Shown here piece after piece: positions 18,702-27,935 of a stretch of 64,000 bases of DNA. Numbering within the stretch: position 1 is the stretch's first letter; the number at the start of each line of letters is the position of its first letter. A program made the translations under genes and the position numbers. The notes under the pieces are model-generated. The model saw only the letters and a list, made by a program, of their open reading frames with translations, made no database searches and was not told where the DNA came from. Location of the stretch: positions 992,001-1,056,000 of the forward strand of contig CM016929.1 in the NCBI GenBank assembly GCA_006247105.1, written 5' to 3'. This DNA is from Giardia muris (lineage: Eukaryota; Fornicata; Diplomonadida; Hexamitidae).

Positions 18702-20117
18702 ATGTCTGTTACAGACTTGATGAGGGCGGCCAGGTATGGCGACCTCAAAGGCGTGAAAAGGAACCTCAATCAGGTCGGGAAGCAGGACAGATATGGCAGA
18801 ACAGCCTTGATGTATGCCGCAATTAATGGCCACGCTTATTGCATCCCCCTCCTTGAGAAGGAGATTGGAATGCAGAATAAAGGGGGATGGACAGCTTTGA
18901 TGTGGGCCGCCTCTAACGATCATACAGACTCCGTCCGGCTCCTCTTCTCAGAGGCGGGGAAGCAGTCAACGGAGGAACGGAAGTTCGACTTAAATGGTAT
19001 TACGACCTTCCCTCCCGGGACGACCGCTCTCATGCTCGCAGCCCACTACAACCGCCCCGAGGTTGTTGAGCTTCTCCTCCCATATGAACAGGGACTAAAG
19101 GATTCCAAAGGTCATACAGCTCAATGGCATGCGAACAATGGGGCGTCATGGAGAGGAGACTTCACCCGAGTCCGGGAGCTCCTCAAGAATGAGGGTCCAA
19201 AACGTGTTCCTCCTCCACCAAAAGAATCTGTATTCCTCCGAACATTTGCAACGGTCGGAGATATCGAGGGAGTTAGGAAGTACGTGAGCCATGCGGGTTA
19301 TCAGGATTCGAATGGAATGACAGCTCTGATGCTGACAGCAGAGAAAGGATATGTCGATTGCATCCCCCTCCTCGAGAATGAAGTTGGAATGCAGAACAAC
19401 TGGGGATGGACGGCTCTGATGAAGGCCGTTTTCTACGACCACACAGACTGTGCTCGACTCCTCCTTTCTGAGGCCGGGAAGCAATCAGCGAAGGAGTGGA
19501 ACTTCACCTCAAATGGCGAAACAGTTGCCTATCCCTCCGGAACGACGGCTCTCATGATCGCAGCTATCCGGAACCATCCCGACATCGTTGAGATCCTCCT
19601 CCCCTACGAACAGGGAATGAAAGACTCCGAAGGCCATACCGCTCAGTGGCATGCGAACAACAAAGGGTACTCCGCCCAGGTCCGAAAGCTCCTTAAGAAA
19701 GAAGGCACAAAGCGCCTTCCTCCTTCACTGAACTCTGAAGTACTCGAACTCCGAGAGTGTGTCAACGAACTCGCCGTCGAGAACGAGTCTCTCAAGAGGG
19801 GCCTCTCCTCACTCAAGAATGCCCAAGAAGAGGCGGATAACGAGCCGTCTCAAATGAGCCAGAAAGTCTCCTCCCTCGAGGAGCGGTTAGAGAAGTGCCA
19901 GGAGATGAACAGAAGCCTTCGGAGGACCCTGAACCAGAAGACCGAAGAGGCTAAAGCGATCACAACCTGTGTCATCTGCCTCACGAATCCGAAGGACACA
20001 CTCCTCCAGCCCTGTGGCCACCTCTGTGCCTGCTCCAATTGTGCAGAGCAGATCATGAACCAGACCTGCCCGTTCTGCAGGACTCCCGTCGAGAGGGTCA
20101 TCAAAGCATACATCTAA
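18702..20117 (+). CDS. Ankyrin-repeat protein with C-terminal RING finger (candidate E3 ubiquitin ligase)
   Basis: The 471-residue protein contains two consecutive ankyrin blocks (about 1-165 and 166-335) that are copies of each other, a coiled coil (about 345-410) and a C-terminal RING-HC domain with CVIC, CGHLCACSNC and CPFC. The last residues (ERVIKAYI) resemble the tail of IAP/MULAN-type RINGs. By family it would recruit an E2 enzyme and ubiquitinate a protein bound by the ankyrin part; substrate unknown. The start follows ttcaaaa. It sits between a VSP relic and a gene-poor stretch. Confidence 0.88.
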   Translation: MSVTDLMRAARYGDLKGVKRNLNQVGKQDRYGRTALMYAAINGHAYCIPLLEKEIGMQNKGGWTALMWAASNDHTDSVRLLFSEAGKQSTEERKFDLNGITTFPPGTTALMLAAHYNRPEVVELLLPYEQGLKDSKGHTAQWHANNGASWRGDFTRVRELLKNEGPKRVPPPPKESVFLRTFATVGDIEGVRKYVSHAGYQDSNGMTALMLTAEKGYVDCIPLLENEVGMQNNWGWTALMKAVFYDHTDCARLLLSEAGKQSAKEWNFTSNGETVAYPSGTTALMIAAIRNHPDIVEILLPYEQGMKDSEGHTAQWHANNKGYSAQVRKLLKKEGTKRLPPSLNSEVLELRECVNELAVENESLKRGLSSLKNAQEEADNEPSQMSQKVSSLEERLEKCQEMNRSLRRTLNQKTEEAKAITTCVICLTNPKDTLLQPCGHLCACSNCAEQIMNQTCPFCRTPVERVIKAYI

Positions 20118-22288
20118 GACTTCCATATCTCACACTCCCCCTGTCTTCAACATCAACGAAGTGCGTGGAGTGCCTGGCTGGACACTCTCAACTCCCCGAC
20201 TCCTGGGGATCGTGCTCCATCAGGACGGACGAAGGACGTGTGAACAGCTGGGGAGGAGCACCCTCGTCCCATACCTTCACTGGGAGAGGGGAGAGTTGTG
20301 GGCGTCCAGTCTTCCGGGGAAGAGTCCTCAGGGAGTCCGGGAGGCTTCCCCTGGGGGCCGATCACACCTTCCCCTTGACGGCCGGCTCTGGGAGGGGGCC
20401 AGCAGACAGGGACGTCCGCTCCTTGGCTCGGTGGGCCCTGGGCGTCCCAGTCAGAGAGGGGGAGATGCCTCCAGTCGACCGGGGGCTGGAGACTCTTTCG
20501 ACAAGAAGGCCGATGTGCTTGGAGCCCTTCGGTCCTCCTCCTCAGAGAAGGGAGAGGGGAAGACTCGCTCCGGGATGTCCGAGGGAGGGGATGGTGGGGG
20601 CTCGTCCATTGTCCGTTGGTGGTAGCAGTCCATTCGATCGGCCCCTCCCCGAGCAGCTGGTGGGCTCAGGCCGGGGAGCCGTGTGATTATCCCGTTCTCC
20701 TGATGTGTCCAGGAACAACCAGGACGGACCGGGACGTCCTGGATGAGCAGGCCCGAACCATGAGCATCGATCTGGCCCTCGACCTGTCAAGGAACGACGC
20801 ACCGCCCTTTCGGAGAGCCCCGGTGGGACGCACGTCTGACCCCGTTCCTCGTCGGCTGGAAGCCGGGGGAACCATGACCGCTCGGAAGGACTCCTGCCTG
20901 CGGCCCCGAGCGGAGCATAACTGCCGGGATCTGTCCCTCACGACCTGAAGCCGCCCTGGGCATGGCTAATCTCCTCTCGATGGCCGGTGTACGATACCCC
21001 GGAGGTAAGGACAGTCGAGCAGTCCCTTGGGACCGGGGTTACACGAGGAAGTCCTCCACAAGCGACCTCTTGGCCTCCCTGTTTCTCCCTCCTCGTCTTT
21101 GTAGTCACAGAGAGGGTAGAAGATCTCCATGGCCTGGGGCCGAGCTACCGGGAGCAGAAGGACGCTTCTGACTTCTCAGTACGCAGAGGAGGCTGCAGGA
21201 ACCGGCCACCAAAGAGCCCGCAAGTCGTAGGCCAGGTCTGCCCCGGGGGATCGTGTCGGCTGGGCGCTTCTTGTTATGGACTGCATGGCCGCCCAATGGG
21301 ACTTCCTGGGCGTCTTCGGAACCCCCCTGCCCCTCGGTTCTCTGTGGTCCAGGACGTCCTGCTGGCTCCCACGATCCGAGCTGGGATGACCGCTGACCTC
21401 AGAGGCGTGGGATGTCTGGACGGAAGCACAGCGTTGAGGAAACCTTCGACCGATCCCCTTTCGGACTGGGAGACGAGCAACGGGGCAACTACGGGGTCTT
21501 CCGGGCCGGCTGGAAGTGATGAAGTCCGTCCTTCAGAGTGGAGTCAGTGGCATACGAGCCCCCCAACGTCCCGGACCATCAGCCCCGAAGACGAGGACCG
21601 AGCCTTCGTCTAAGCATCGTCGTCGGTCCAGTCCTGACCGAGTACGCCAAGGACACTGCCTCCCTGTGCAGTCCCCAGGCGGATCGATGCCCAGGACGTT
21701 CCCCCACCAGAGGCGTCTTGAGGCATGCGAGACTGCTCAGGACTTCCGGATGCTGCGAGTCCCCTGTCAGGGATCGGCACGCCATATCAACTATCAGCCG
21801 TGCTCCTCGTCCACCAGCGTGGTCCTGGACTGGTCCACGTAGCACTCGCACAAGTGGAGCCGGGACAACCAGGGTGCTGGTAGAGTTGTCCAGTGCCGAG
21901 GGATGCGATCACACGCTCCCTGTCGAAGCGGACCCCCGGGCCCTGTCATGGCCGGGCTTGTTCGTGAGGGCAGACGGCCACATGAGGTCATGAACCTGCC
22001 TGCAGAACGGCCTCTCCCCTCAACTCAAAGGCGTCCGATGTCCTCCAGATCCATGGGGGGAGTGAGTCCAGGACGGGAGATGGACCTTCGGACTATTCCC
22101 AAGTCGGATCTGCCCCGTCCTGCGGGATGTCCCTTCCCTCCTGACAATACCGCGACCCCTCTGGACGACCTCGAACGCATCTTCCCACGGCCCGCTCTCG
22201 ACTCCTTCCCACATCCCGACAGTCCTTCCGAGCCCTCTGTCTGGCACCAGCACATCCCGGAATCCCGCTTCGACCCTCTGCCGGTAGA
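20118..22288. other. Gene-poor 2.2-kb stretch upstream of the VSP
   Basis: No open frame here has a convincing start, domain or amino acid composition; the long GC-rich frames look like chance. A segment at 20285-20325 resembles 18584-18620, the degenerate tail of the VSP fragment, at roughly three quarters identity by eye. A short cysteine-containing stretch near 20157 (KCVECLAG) is VSP-like. I interpret it as decayed surface-gene DNA, but this is weakly supported. Confidence 0.4.
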
Positions 22289-24133
22289 ATGTTCGTTTCA
22301 CTCCTGCTCGTGGTGAATGCCGTCCTCGCTGCCCAAGTAAGGGCCCCTCTTCCCGGCGACAACGAGCTCCGAAAAGTCAGGAGCGACACTTGTTCCATCA
22401 ACAACTGCAAGACGTGCAATGCAGACAACTCAGGGTGCGACGCCTGCAACGACGGCTTCCTTCCCAAGGAAGACAAGACCGCCTGCTACTCCTGCGCCTC
22501 CTGCACCAACTGTGCCACGGCGAGTTCTGACAACACCTGCGACACCTGCAAGACTGGATATGCCACTCCAGCCAATAAGTGCAACACCTGCGCCTCGGGC
22601 TACAAACCCGACAGCTCAAGCTCCATGACCCAGTGCTTCGAGTGCACGAGCTGCGACCACTGCACCGAGGCGAGCCAGGCCAACACCTGCAAGACGTGCG
22701 CAACTGGATACGCTGTTGGGACCGGGAAGTGCGACGCCTGCGCTTCGGGCTTCCTTCCGAAAGCTGACGGGACCTGCGTCTCCTGCACTGACCCCACCAA
22801 GTGTTCCAACTGTGTCCAGGCGAGTGATGTTGACACCTGCTCAGGTTGTGCGGACGAGTACTTCCTCGACACCACATGTAAGAAGTGCAGCGCGGGTTGT
22901 AAGACGTGCTCCGATGCCACTGCCACCACATGCTCCGCCTGCATGCCCGGCTACAACCACGACAGCAGTGCCAAGACCTGCACTGCCTGTACCGTCACTG
23001 GCTGCAAGACCTGCGACACTGATGTCGCCACATGCTCGGAGTGCCTCGACGGCTACCACTCTACCACGGCCGCCGACTCTTCTTCCGTCACCTGCACGGC
23101 CTGCGACCTCCAGAACTGTGGAGCCTGCAACACTGACAAGAGCCAGTGCGAGACGTGCAAGAGCGGCTTCGGCCCGACCTACAACTCTTCCCTCTCCATC
23201 ACGACCTGCAGCAAGTGCCCCGACAACTGCGAGAGCTGCATCGACCTCGGCCTCGGCTCGGGGCTCGTCTGTGTTGGGTGTCCAACTGGGAAGAACCCGA
23301 TCAACGGAGAGTGCGTCGATGCGAACACAAAGGTCTGCACGGGGTCCTCCGGCTCCTGCACCTCCTGCCTCAACGGCTTCCTGGCCTATCAGGGCGGATG
23401 CTTCTCTCCCCAGAAGGCGGCGGACCTCAAGATCTGCTCTCTGAAGAACCAGCTTCTTGTTGGGAGCACGACCGTCTGCAAGGAGTGCCCTTCTGGCTTC
23501 GTTCCATTTGACGGGACCTGCACGCCCCTGGCCACCGTCAACAAGAAGACGACGAGGGCGGCAGGCGCCAACGACATCTGCCTCAACGAGGCCGGGACCG
23601 ACCCCGTCTCGTCCAGTGCCACGAGGTGCGGGAGCTGCAAGAATCCGACTGGGAGCAACAGCTACTTCCTCTTCGAGGGCGGGTGCTATCCTGTATCTTC
23701 GACCACCGGGACTTCGGTCGGGAGCAAGCTGTGCTCAGCGGCCTCCAACGGGAAGTGCACTACTGCCGCCCCCAACGCCCCCTTCATCCTCGACACAGCC
23801 TCAGGGGCCTTCACGGCCTGTCCGAAGGAGTGCGGGGCCTGCACGAACGCGACCGCCTGCAGCTCCTGCGCCCTTGGGTACTACAGCAACTCTACTGTGA
23901 CCGGCCCCTCCGACTGCACGGCCTGCCCCAGTGGGTGCACCTCCTGTCCAAGTGGGACGTGCACCCTCTGCTGGGACGGCTCCACTCCCACCAACAATGC
24001 CTGCCCCTCTCCCCCCTCCTCCTCCTCGGGGCTCTCTGGGGGTGCCATTGCGGGAATCGTCATCGCCGTCCTGCTGGTGCTGGGAGGTCTCGGGGGCTTC
24101 CTCGGTTGGTGGTTCGGATGCAGGGGGAAGTAA
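22289..24133 (+). CDS. Variant-specific surface protein (VSP)
   Basis: This complete 614-residue surface antigen has an N-terminal signal peptide (MFVSLLLVVNAVLAAQ) and an ectodomain with about thirty CxxC pairs, including GGCF and GGCY motifs. A C-terminal membrane anchor (AIAGIVIAVLLVLGGLGGFLGWWF) is followed by the short tail GCRGK. Giardia VSPs coat the trophozoite and are normally expressed one at a time, with silencing linked to RNA interference. The tail lacks the final alanine of the CRGKA motif of G. intestinalis. The N-terminal part has three consecutive units of about 50 residues, each with a CxxGF/Y and a CxxC cluster. The stop overlaps an AGTAAA polyadenylation signal. No breaks are seen. 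Confidence 0.95.
   Translation: MFVSLLLVVNAVLAAQVRAPLPGDNELRKVRSDTCSINNCKTCNADNSGCDACNDGFLPKEDKTACYSCASCTNCATASSDNTCDTCKTGYATPANKCNTCASGYKPDSSSSMTQCFECTSCDHCTEASQANTCKTCATGYAVGTGKCDACASGFLPKADGTCVSCTDPTKCSNCVQASDVDTCSGCADEYFLDTTCKKCSAGCKTCSDATATTCSACMPGYNHDSSAKTCTACTVTGCKTCDTDVATCSECLDGYHSTTAADSSSVTCTACDLQNCGACNTDKSQCETCKSGFGPTYNSSLSITTCSKCPDNCESCIDLGLGSGLVCVGCPTGKNPINGECVDANTKVCTGSSGSCTSCLNGFLAYQGGCFSPQKAADLKICSLKNQLLVGSTTVCKECPSGFVPFDGTCTPLATVNKKTTRAAGANDICLNEAGTDPVSSSATRCGSCKNPTGSNSYFLFEGGCYPVSSTTGTSVGSKLCSAASNGKCTTAAPNAPFILDTASGAFTACPKECGACTNATACSSCALGYYSNSTVTGPSDCTACPSGCTSCPSGTCTLCWDGSTPTNNACPSPPSSSSGLSGGAIAGIVIAVLLVLGGLGGFLGWWFGCRGK
22438..22875 (+). repeat. Tandem ~145-150-bp cysteine-rich units in the VSP
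   Basis: Three units start near 22438, 22581 and 22732. Each encodes a CxACxxGF/Y-P opening, two or three CxxC pairs, then NTC or DTC. They look like diverged internal duplications. Confidence 0.55.
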
Positions 24134-24134
24134 A
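24129..24134 (+). terminator. AGTAAA polyadenylation signal overlapping the VSP stop
   Basis: The hexamer overlaps the TAA stop codon of the VSP, as commonly seen in Giardia genes with very short 3' UTRs. Confidence 0.55.
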
Positions 24135-24369
24135 TATCTACCCATATCACAAGAAAAGGGGAGATGAAGCAGCAGGAATGAAATCGCTATCAAGAATGGA
24201 AAGTGCTCTCTGGATGTAAGTTTTGACGATGCTATTGATTGACACCCTCTTTGAAATCGAGGAGATACGGAGAAGATGTCACCACCACTCGTAAAGAGAA
24301 ATCACCAACTCATGGGTGTGAGAAGGAAAGATGCGTGAATGCCCATCTCTTGCTTCACTCAACTGGGGC

Positions 24370-26193
24370 TCACTCCTCCTCTACCATACCACTCCCTCCG
24401 ATGAACTCGCGAAGGAGGCTGAAGCGTGGGACGAATTCGCTGTTAATGGCTTCGATCTTACTGAGGAGGGAGAGAAGGCGGCGAGCCTCGCAGTAACCGG
24501 GGCTATCAGGAGAGAGCTCGCAGAGGAGGGGATACGCATGGGTACTGAGGACGCAGAGTTCGTAATCGAGCGCTGTGTTGAACATGTAGTCGGCGCGGTG
24601 CTGGTGCGGGTAGATCCAGCGCTCCTCGCCCGCGCGGAGGCAGGGTAGCTGCTCAAGGGTACGCTCTGCAGAGAAGCCGCGGAAGTTCCTGTCGCGGACG
24701 AGGCGGCGGAGGAGGCGGCAATCACGGGACGAGACGCGGGTCCGCTCGTCCATACTGATCGTCGTGAAGGGCGCGACAAAGACAAGGAGCTTGTTCTGGA
24801 CCGGGATACTCCGGCTGACAAGAGGGTTAAGAGCGTGGATTCCTTCGACGATGATGATCCCACGGAAGGGCATGATCATCTCGACGGTTCGGGTCTCGCG
24901 GCGCCCGGTTCGGAAGTTGAAGACGGGGGCGAGGACTTTCTCGCCATGAATAAGCTGTTCGAGGTGGGCGTTAAAGAGTGGAAGGTCGACGGCATCAAGG
25001 TGCTCGAAGTCGTAAGCACCACTCCCATCCTCTCGAAGCGGCGTCTTCTCACGGTCGACAAAGTAGTTATCCATTGAGAGGACGAGTGGTTCACGTCCAA
25101 CGACCTTGAGGTTGTAGGCGAGCTTCCGAGCAAGGGTCGTCTTCCCACTAGAACTTGGGCCCGATATGAGGACAACCTTGATCTCTGTGTCAGCGATGTT
25201 GATCGAGGGTGCACGGACAAGGTTGTCCCCACCAGTTCCTCCGCTCAGGAGAAGACGGTAATGCGACTGACGCCGCGCCTCATGGACCGCCTCAAGATAG
25301 TGGCGACCCTCACGGATGACGTCGCACAATTCCGCCAGCTTACGCGACTGCATCGTCTCGCAGATCTGGACGAAGCTCTTGACCAGCCCACGACGACAAA
25401 GAGAGTTCAGATGTCCGATCGTTTGGACCTTGAGGACGCGGATCCACTGCTTGTACTCCGCGTAGACATCGTGAAGCAGCTGGTTCGGCTTAAAAGGAAC
25501 GAGCTCCGTCGGGCTCCGTTTCGAAGGGAACGTCAAGACGAACCCGTCTTCGTACTCGATCAAATCGAAGACCCGCAGAAGCCCCGTGAGGGGTGCAAGA
25601 GGCGTATGATAGAGTTGAACGTAGTCCCCGAGACGCGCCGTCATTAGGCGTACCTGGCTCAAGGAACGAACAAGGGCGACCGAGTCGTGGTCCGAGACGC
25701 GCTCAAGCGCTTCTACGAGGTCCTCGGCGTTCATCGGGACGTTACAGAGGATAGGCGCATTCTGCTTGACCTCGGCGAGCATCTCGCGCTTCAGCGCGTC
25801 GACCGGCGGCCGCAGGGTGTCGACCGAGTTCCCATCGACGGTGGAGGGGTAGAAGTAGTACGAGTGGCCCTGGGAGTGGGAAATCTGCAAAGATTGCCCG
25901 GGGCACAAGCCGGCCCACACCTTTCCGAGGAGGAAGACGAGGGAGCGGCGATAGCACTCCGCGCCCTCGGGCGTTCCCGCGGAGTAGGGGACGACCGTGC
26001 AGTTCACGTCGAGGCGCTCCGAGAGGGCGGTCAGGACGTTGTTGACCGTACAGGTGATTGCCGGGCCGCCCGACGTGGGAAACGCGTCCGGGTGCAGGGT
26101 TATCAGGTCGCAGATCACCATCCCCACCGGGATCGTGAGGACGTCACCCGTCGGCGTCGTCACCGTTATGGTCCGCATTTTCCCAACCCCCAT
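24370..26193 (-). CDS. Uridine kinase-like protein with N-terminal ThrRS-like (TGS) region
   Basis: This 607-residue protein combines an N-terminal TGS-like region (MRTITVTTPTGDVLTIP) and a ThrRS-editing-like segment with a C-terminal uridine/nucleoside kinase domain. The P-loop GPSSSGKTT begins at Gly345, followed by SMDNYFVDREKTP and AYDFEHLDAVDLP, which match the substrate-binding part of the uridine kinase family, then IIVEGIHALNP. The same domain order is known from bacterial and protist nucleoside kinases. It would phosphorylate uridine or cytidine in pyrimidine salvage, on which Giardia depends. Two ATGs are possible: 26193 (MGVGKMRT) or 26178 (MRTITV); both follow A- or T-rich tracts. 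Confidence 0.85.
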   Translation of the reverse strand: MGVGKMRTITVTTPTGDVLTIPVGMVICDLITLHPDAFPTSGGPAITCTVNNVLTALSERLDVNCTVVPYSAGTPEGAECYRRSLVFLLGKVWAGLCPGQSLQISHSQGHSYYFYPSTVDGNSVDTLRPPVDALKREMLAEVKQNAPILCNVPMNAEDLVEALERVSDHDSVALVRSLSQVRLMTARLGDYVQLYHTPLAPLTGLLRVFDLIEYEDGFVLTFPSKRSPTELVPFKPNQLLHDVYAEYKQWIRVLKVQTIGHLNSLCRRGLVKSFVQICETMQSRKLAELCDVIREGRHYLEAVHEARRQSHYRLLLSGGTGGDNLVRAPSINIADTEIKVVLISGPSSSGKTTLARKLAYNLKVVGREPLVLSMDNYFVDREKTPLREDGSGAYDFEHLDAVDLPLFNAHLEQLIHGEKVLAPVFNFRTGRRETRTVEMIMPFRGIIIVEGIHALNPLVSRSIPVQNKLLVFVAPFTTISMDERTRVSSRDCRLLRRLVRDRNFRGFSAERTLEQLPCLRAGEERWIYPHQHRADYMFNTALDYELCVLSTHAYPLLCELSPDSPGYCEARRLLSLLSKIEAINSEFVPRFSLLREFIGGSGMVEEE

Positions 26194-26249
26194 AAAAGTA
26201 CGTCGCCCCCAATCTGAGGTACTGGAGACTTCGAGAATTTTGACCCGAG
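26194..26249. promoter_or_regulatory. Divergent promoter of uridine kinase-like and SNF1/AMPK genes
   Basis: These 56 bp separate two divergent ATGs. A-rich patches lie near both ends (ataaaagta on the left, gagaattttga on the right), consistent with Giardia initiator elements. Confidence 0.5.
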
Positions 26250-27884
26250 ATGACGACGGCAGGGACGCCAGAGGGGCCGGACGGGGAGCCGGGGCGGATC
26301 GGGAACTACGTCCTGGGGAAGACCCTAGGGACGGGGACCTTTGGGAAGGTACGTCTCGGGGTGCATGAGAGGACCGGGCTGACGGTTGCTGTCAAGATTA
26401 TGTCGAGGGTGAAGATTAACCAGATGGGGATGTGGGCAAAGGTGGAGCGGGAGATACGCATCATGCAGATGGCCCGCCACCCCCACATCATTGCCTTATA
26501 CGAGGTCATTGAGACCCCCGAGGAGATCTACCTTGTGATGGAGTGTGCGGAGGGTGGGGAGCTCTTCTCGTACATCGTCCAGCACAAGCGACTCGACGTC
26601 GACACCGCGCGGCGTTTCTTCCAGCAGATCATCTCGGCCCTGAATTACTTGCACGTCAAAGTTTCAGTAACGCACCGCGACCTCAAGCCCGAGAACATCC
26701 TTCTGATGAAGCACGGGGTCATCAAGCTGTCGGACTTTGGGCTATCGAACGTGATGAGCGAGGGGGAGTTCCTGAAGACCTCATGTGGCTCGCCAAACTA
26801 CGCCTCTCCTGAGGTCGTGGCAGGAGACCAGTACATTGGGCCCGCCGCCGACGTCTGGAGTGCCGGCTGCGTCCTTTATACCCTCCTGGTCGGGCGCTTA
26901 CCCTTCGACGACCACTTCATGCCCTCGCTCTTCCGTAAGATTAAGAGCGGGGAATACACCCTCCCGGACTTCATAGACCAAGGCGCGGCCGAGATCTTGC
27001 GTGGAATGATGACCGTCGACGTCCGGAGGCGCTTCACCATCGACGCTATCCGCGCTCATCCCTGGTTCCAGTGCAACCTCCCGGCATATCTCAAGGTCTC
27101 CATTGGCTCGGACTTCGGAGAGCTCGAGGAGGAGGTCCGTACGTCGACCCCGCAGGGACAGCGAATTACCGTCGATTACCTCGAGCTCGGCCTCCCAGAA
27201 AGCATCGAGGACGTTCGCCGCTTGATCCGGAATGGAGAGACCACCGACGCCGTGGTCTGTTACAAGCTCCTCCTCAATGACGCCATAGAGAAGGTCATCG
27301 CGGGCTTCTTTGGAGAGACGAAGGCGAGCGACGGCCAAGGCTCCTCAGAACTCTCCTGCACCTTGGCTTCCTTGAATGGCGATGCTGGGCAGAAGTCATC
27401 TCATGAGTTCTCCGGCATGACCTTTAACACTTACTTGAGTGCTGGCGCCGAAGCACCTGGGAAGCTCGACAAGCGCAGTCTCTTCTACTTCGGGGTGGCA
27501 GGCTGTAACATTGCGGTCCAGCCTCCGGCTGACATGATGGTCCTGATCCTTCGCACCATGCTTGACCTGGGCTTCAAGTGGCGGATCGGGGGGATCCGCG
27601 CCGCGAAGTACTATGACTCGACCGTCGGGCGTGAGACGGTCCAGCTCAAGCAAGATAACTCGAAGAAGAGAAACAATTTCTGCGTCGCCTTCAAGCTCCT
27701 CGAGCCCCAGACGCCGCTCCAGGCCGACCTGATCATCGGCCTGACGCTCTACATCGCCGTCGACCACAGCAATTGCGCAAACTACGTCATCGACCTCCGC
27801 AAGGTGACCGGAGAGCTCAATCTCTTCCTCCACTACGCTCAGCTCATCGGCCAGGCCATCACCGAGCGGATTCGCGAGGCCTGA
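26250..27884 (+). CDS. SNF1/AMPK-type protein kinase, catalytic subunit
   Basis: This 544-residue Ser/Thr kinase senses energy status in other eukaryotes. The kinase domain (about 13-272) has TLGTGTFGKV, Lys49, HRDLKPEN with Asp144, SDFGLSN and the AMPK-type activation loop EGEFLKTSCGSPNY with Thr177, the site an LKB1-type kinase would phosphorylate. APE reads SPE, a conservative change. The C-terminal part (about 430-544) resembles the AMPK alpha regulatory/KA1-like fold (WRIGGIRAAKYYDS and onward). It diverges from the uridine kinase-like gene across 56 bp. The assignment to the SNF1 branch is firm; the beta and gamma subunits are not in this window. Confidence 0.92.
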   Translation: MTTAGTPEGPDGEPGRIGNYVLGKTLGTGTFGKVRLGVHERTGLTVAVKIMSRVKINQMGMWAKVEREIRIMQMARHPHIIALYEVIETPEEIYLVMECAEGGELFSYIVQHKRLDVDTARRFFQQIISALNYLHVKVSVTHRDLKPENILLMKHGVIKLSDFGLSNVMSEGEFLKTSCGSPNYASPEVVAGDQYIGPAADVWSAGCVLYTLLVGRLPFDDHFMPSLFRKIKSGEYTLPDFIDQGAAEILRGMMTVDVRRRFTIDAIRAHPWFQCNLPAYLKVSIGSDFGELEEEVRTSTPQGQRITVDYLELGLPESIEDVRRLIRNGETTDAVVCYKLLLNDAIEKVIAGFFGETKASDGQGSSELSCTLASLNGDAGQKSSHEFSGMTFNTYLSAGAEAPGKLDKRSLFYFGVAGCNIAVQPPADMMVLILRTMLDLGFKWRIGGIRAAKYYDSTVGRETVQLKQDNSKKRNNFCVAFKLLEPQTPLQADLIIGLTLYIAVDHSNCANYVIDLRKVTGELNLFLHYAQLIGQAITERIREA

Positions 27885-27935
27885 TTCGTACGTCTCCCAC
27901 CTCTCCCACTCGGATACCGAAAACCCAAATTTCGG

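Noticed and set aside
20987..21613. 208-codon plus-strand frame in the gene-poor stretch
   Set aside because: No domain, no A-rich start, and its composition does not differ from the other frames; not supported as a gene.
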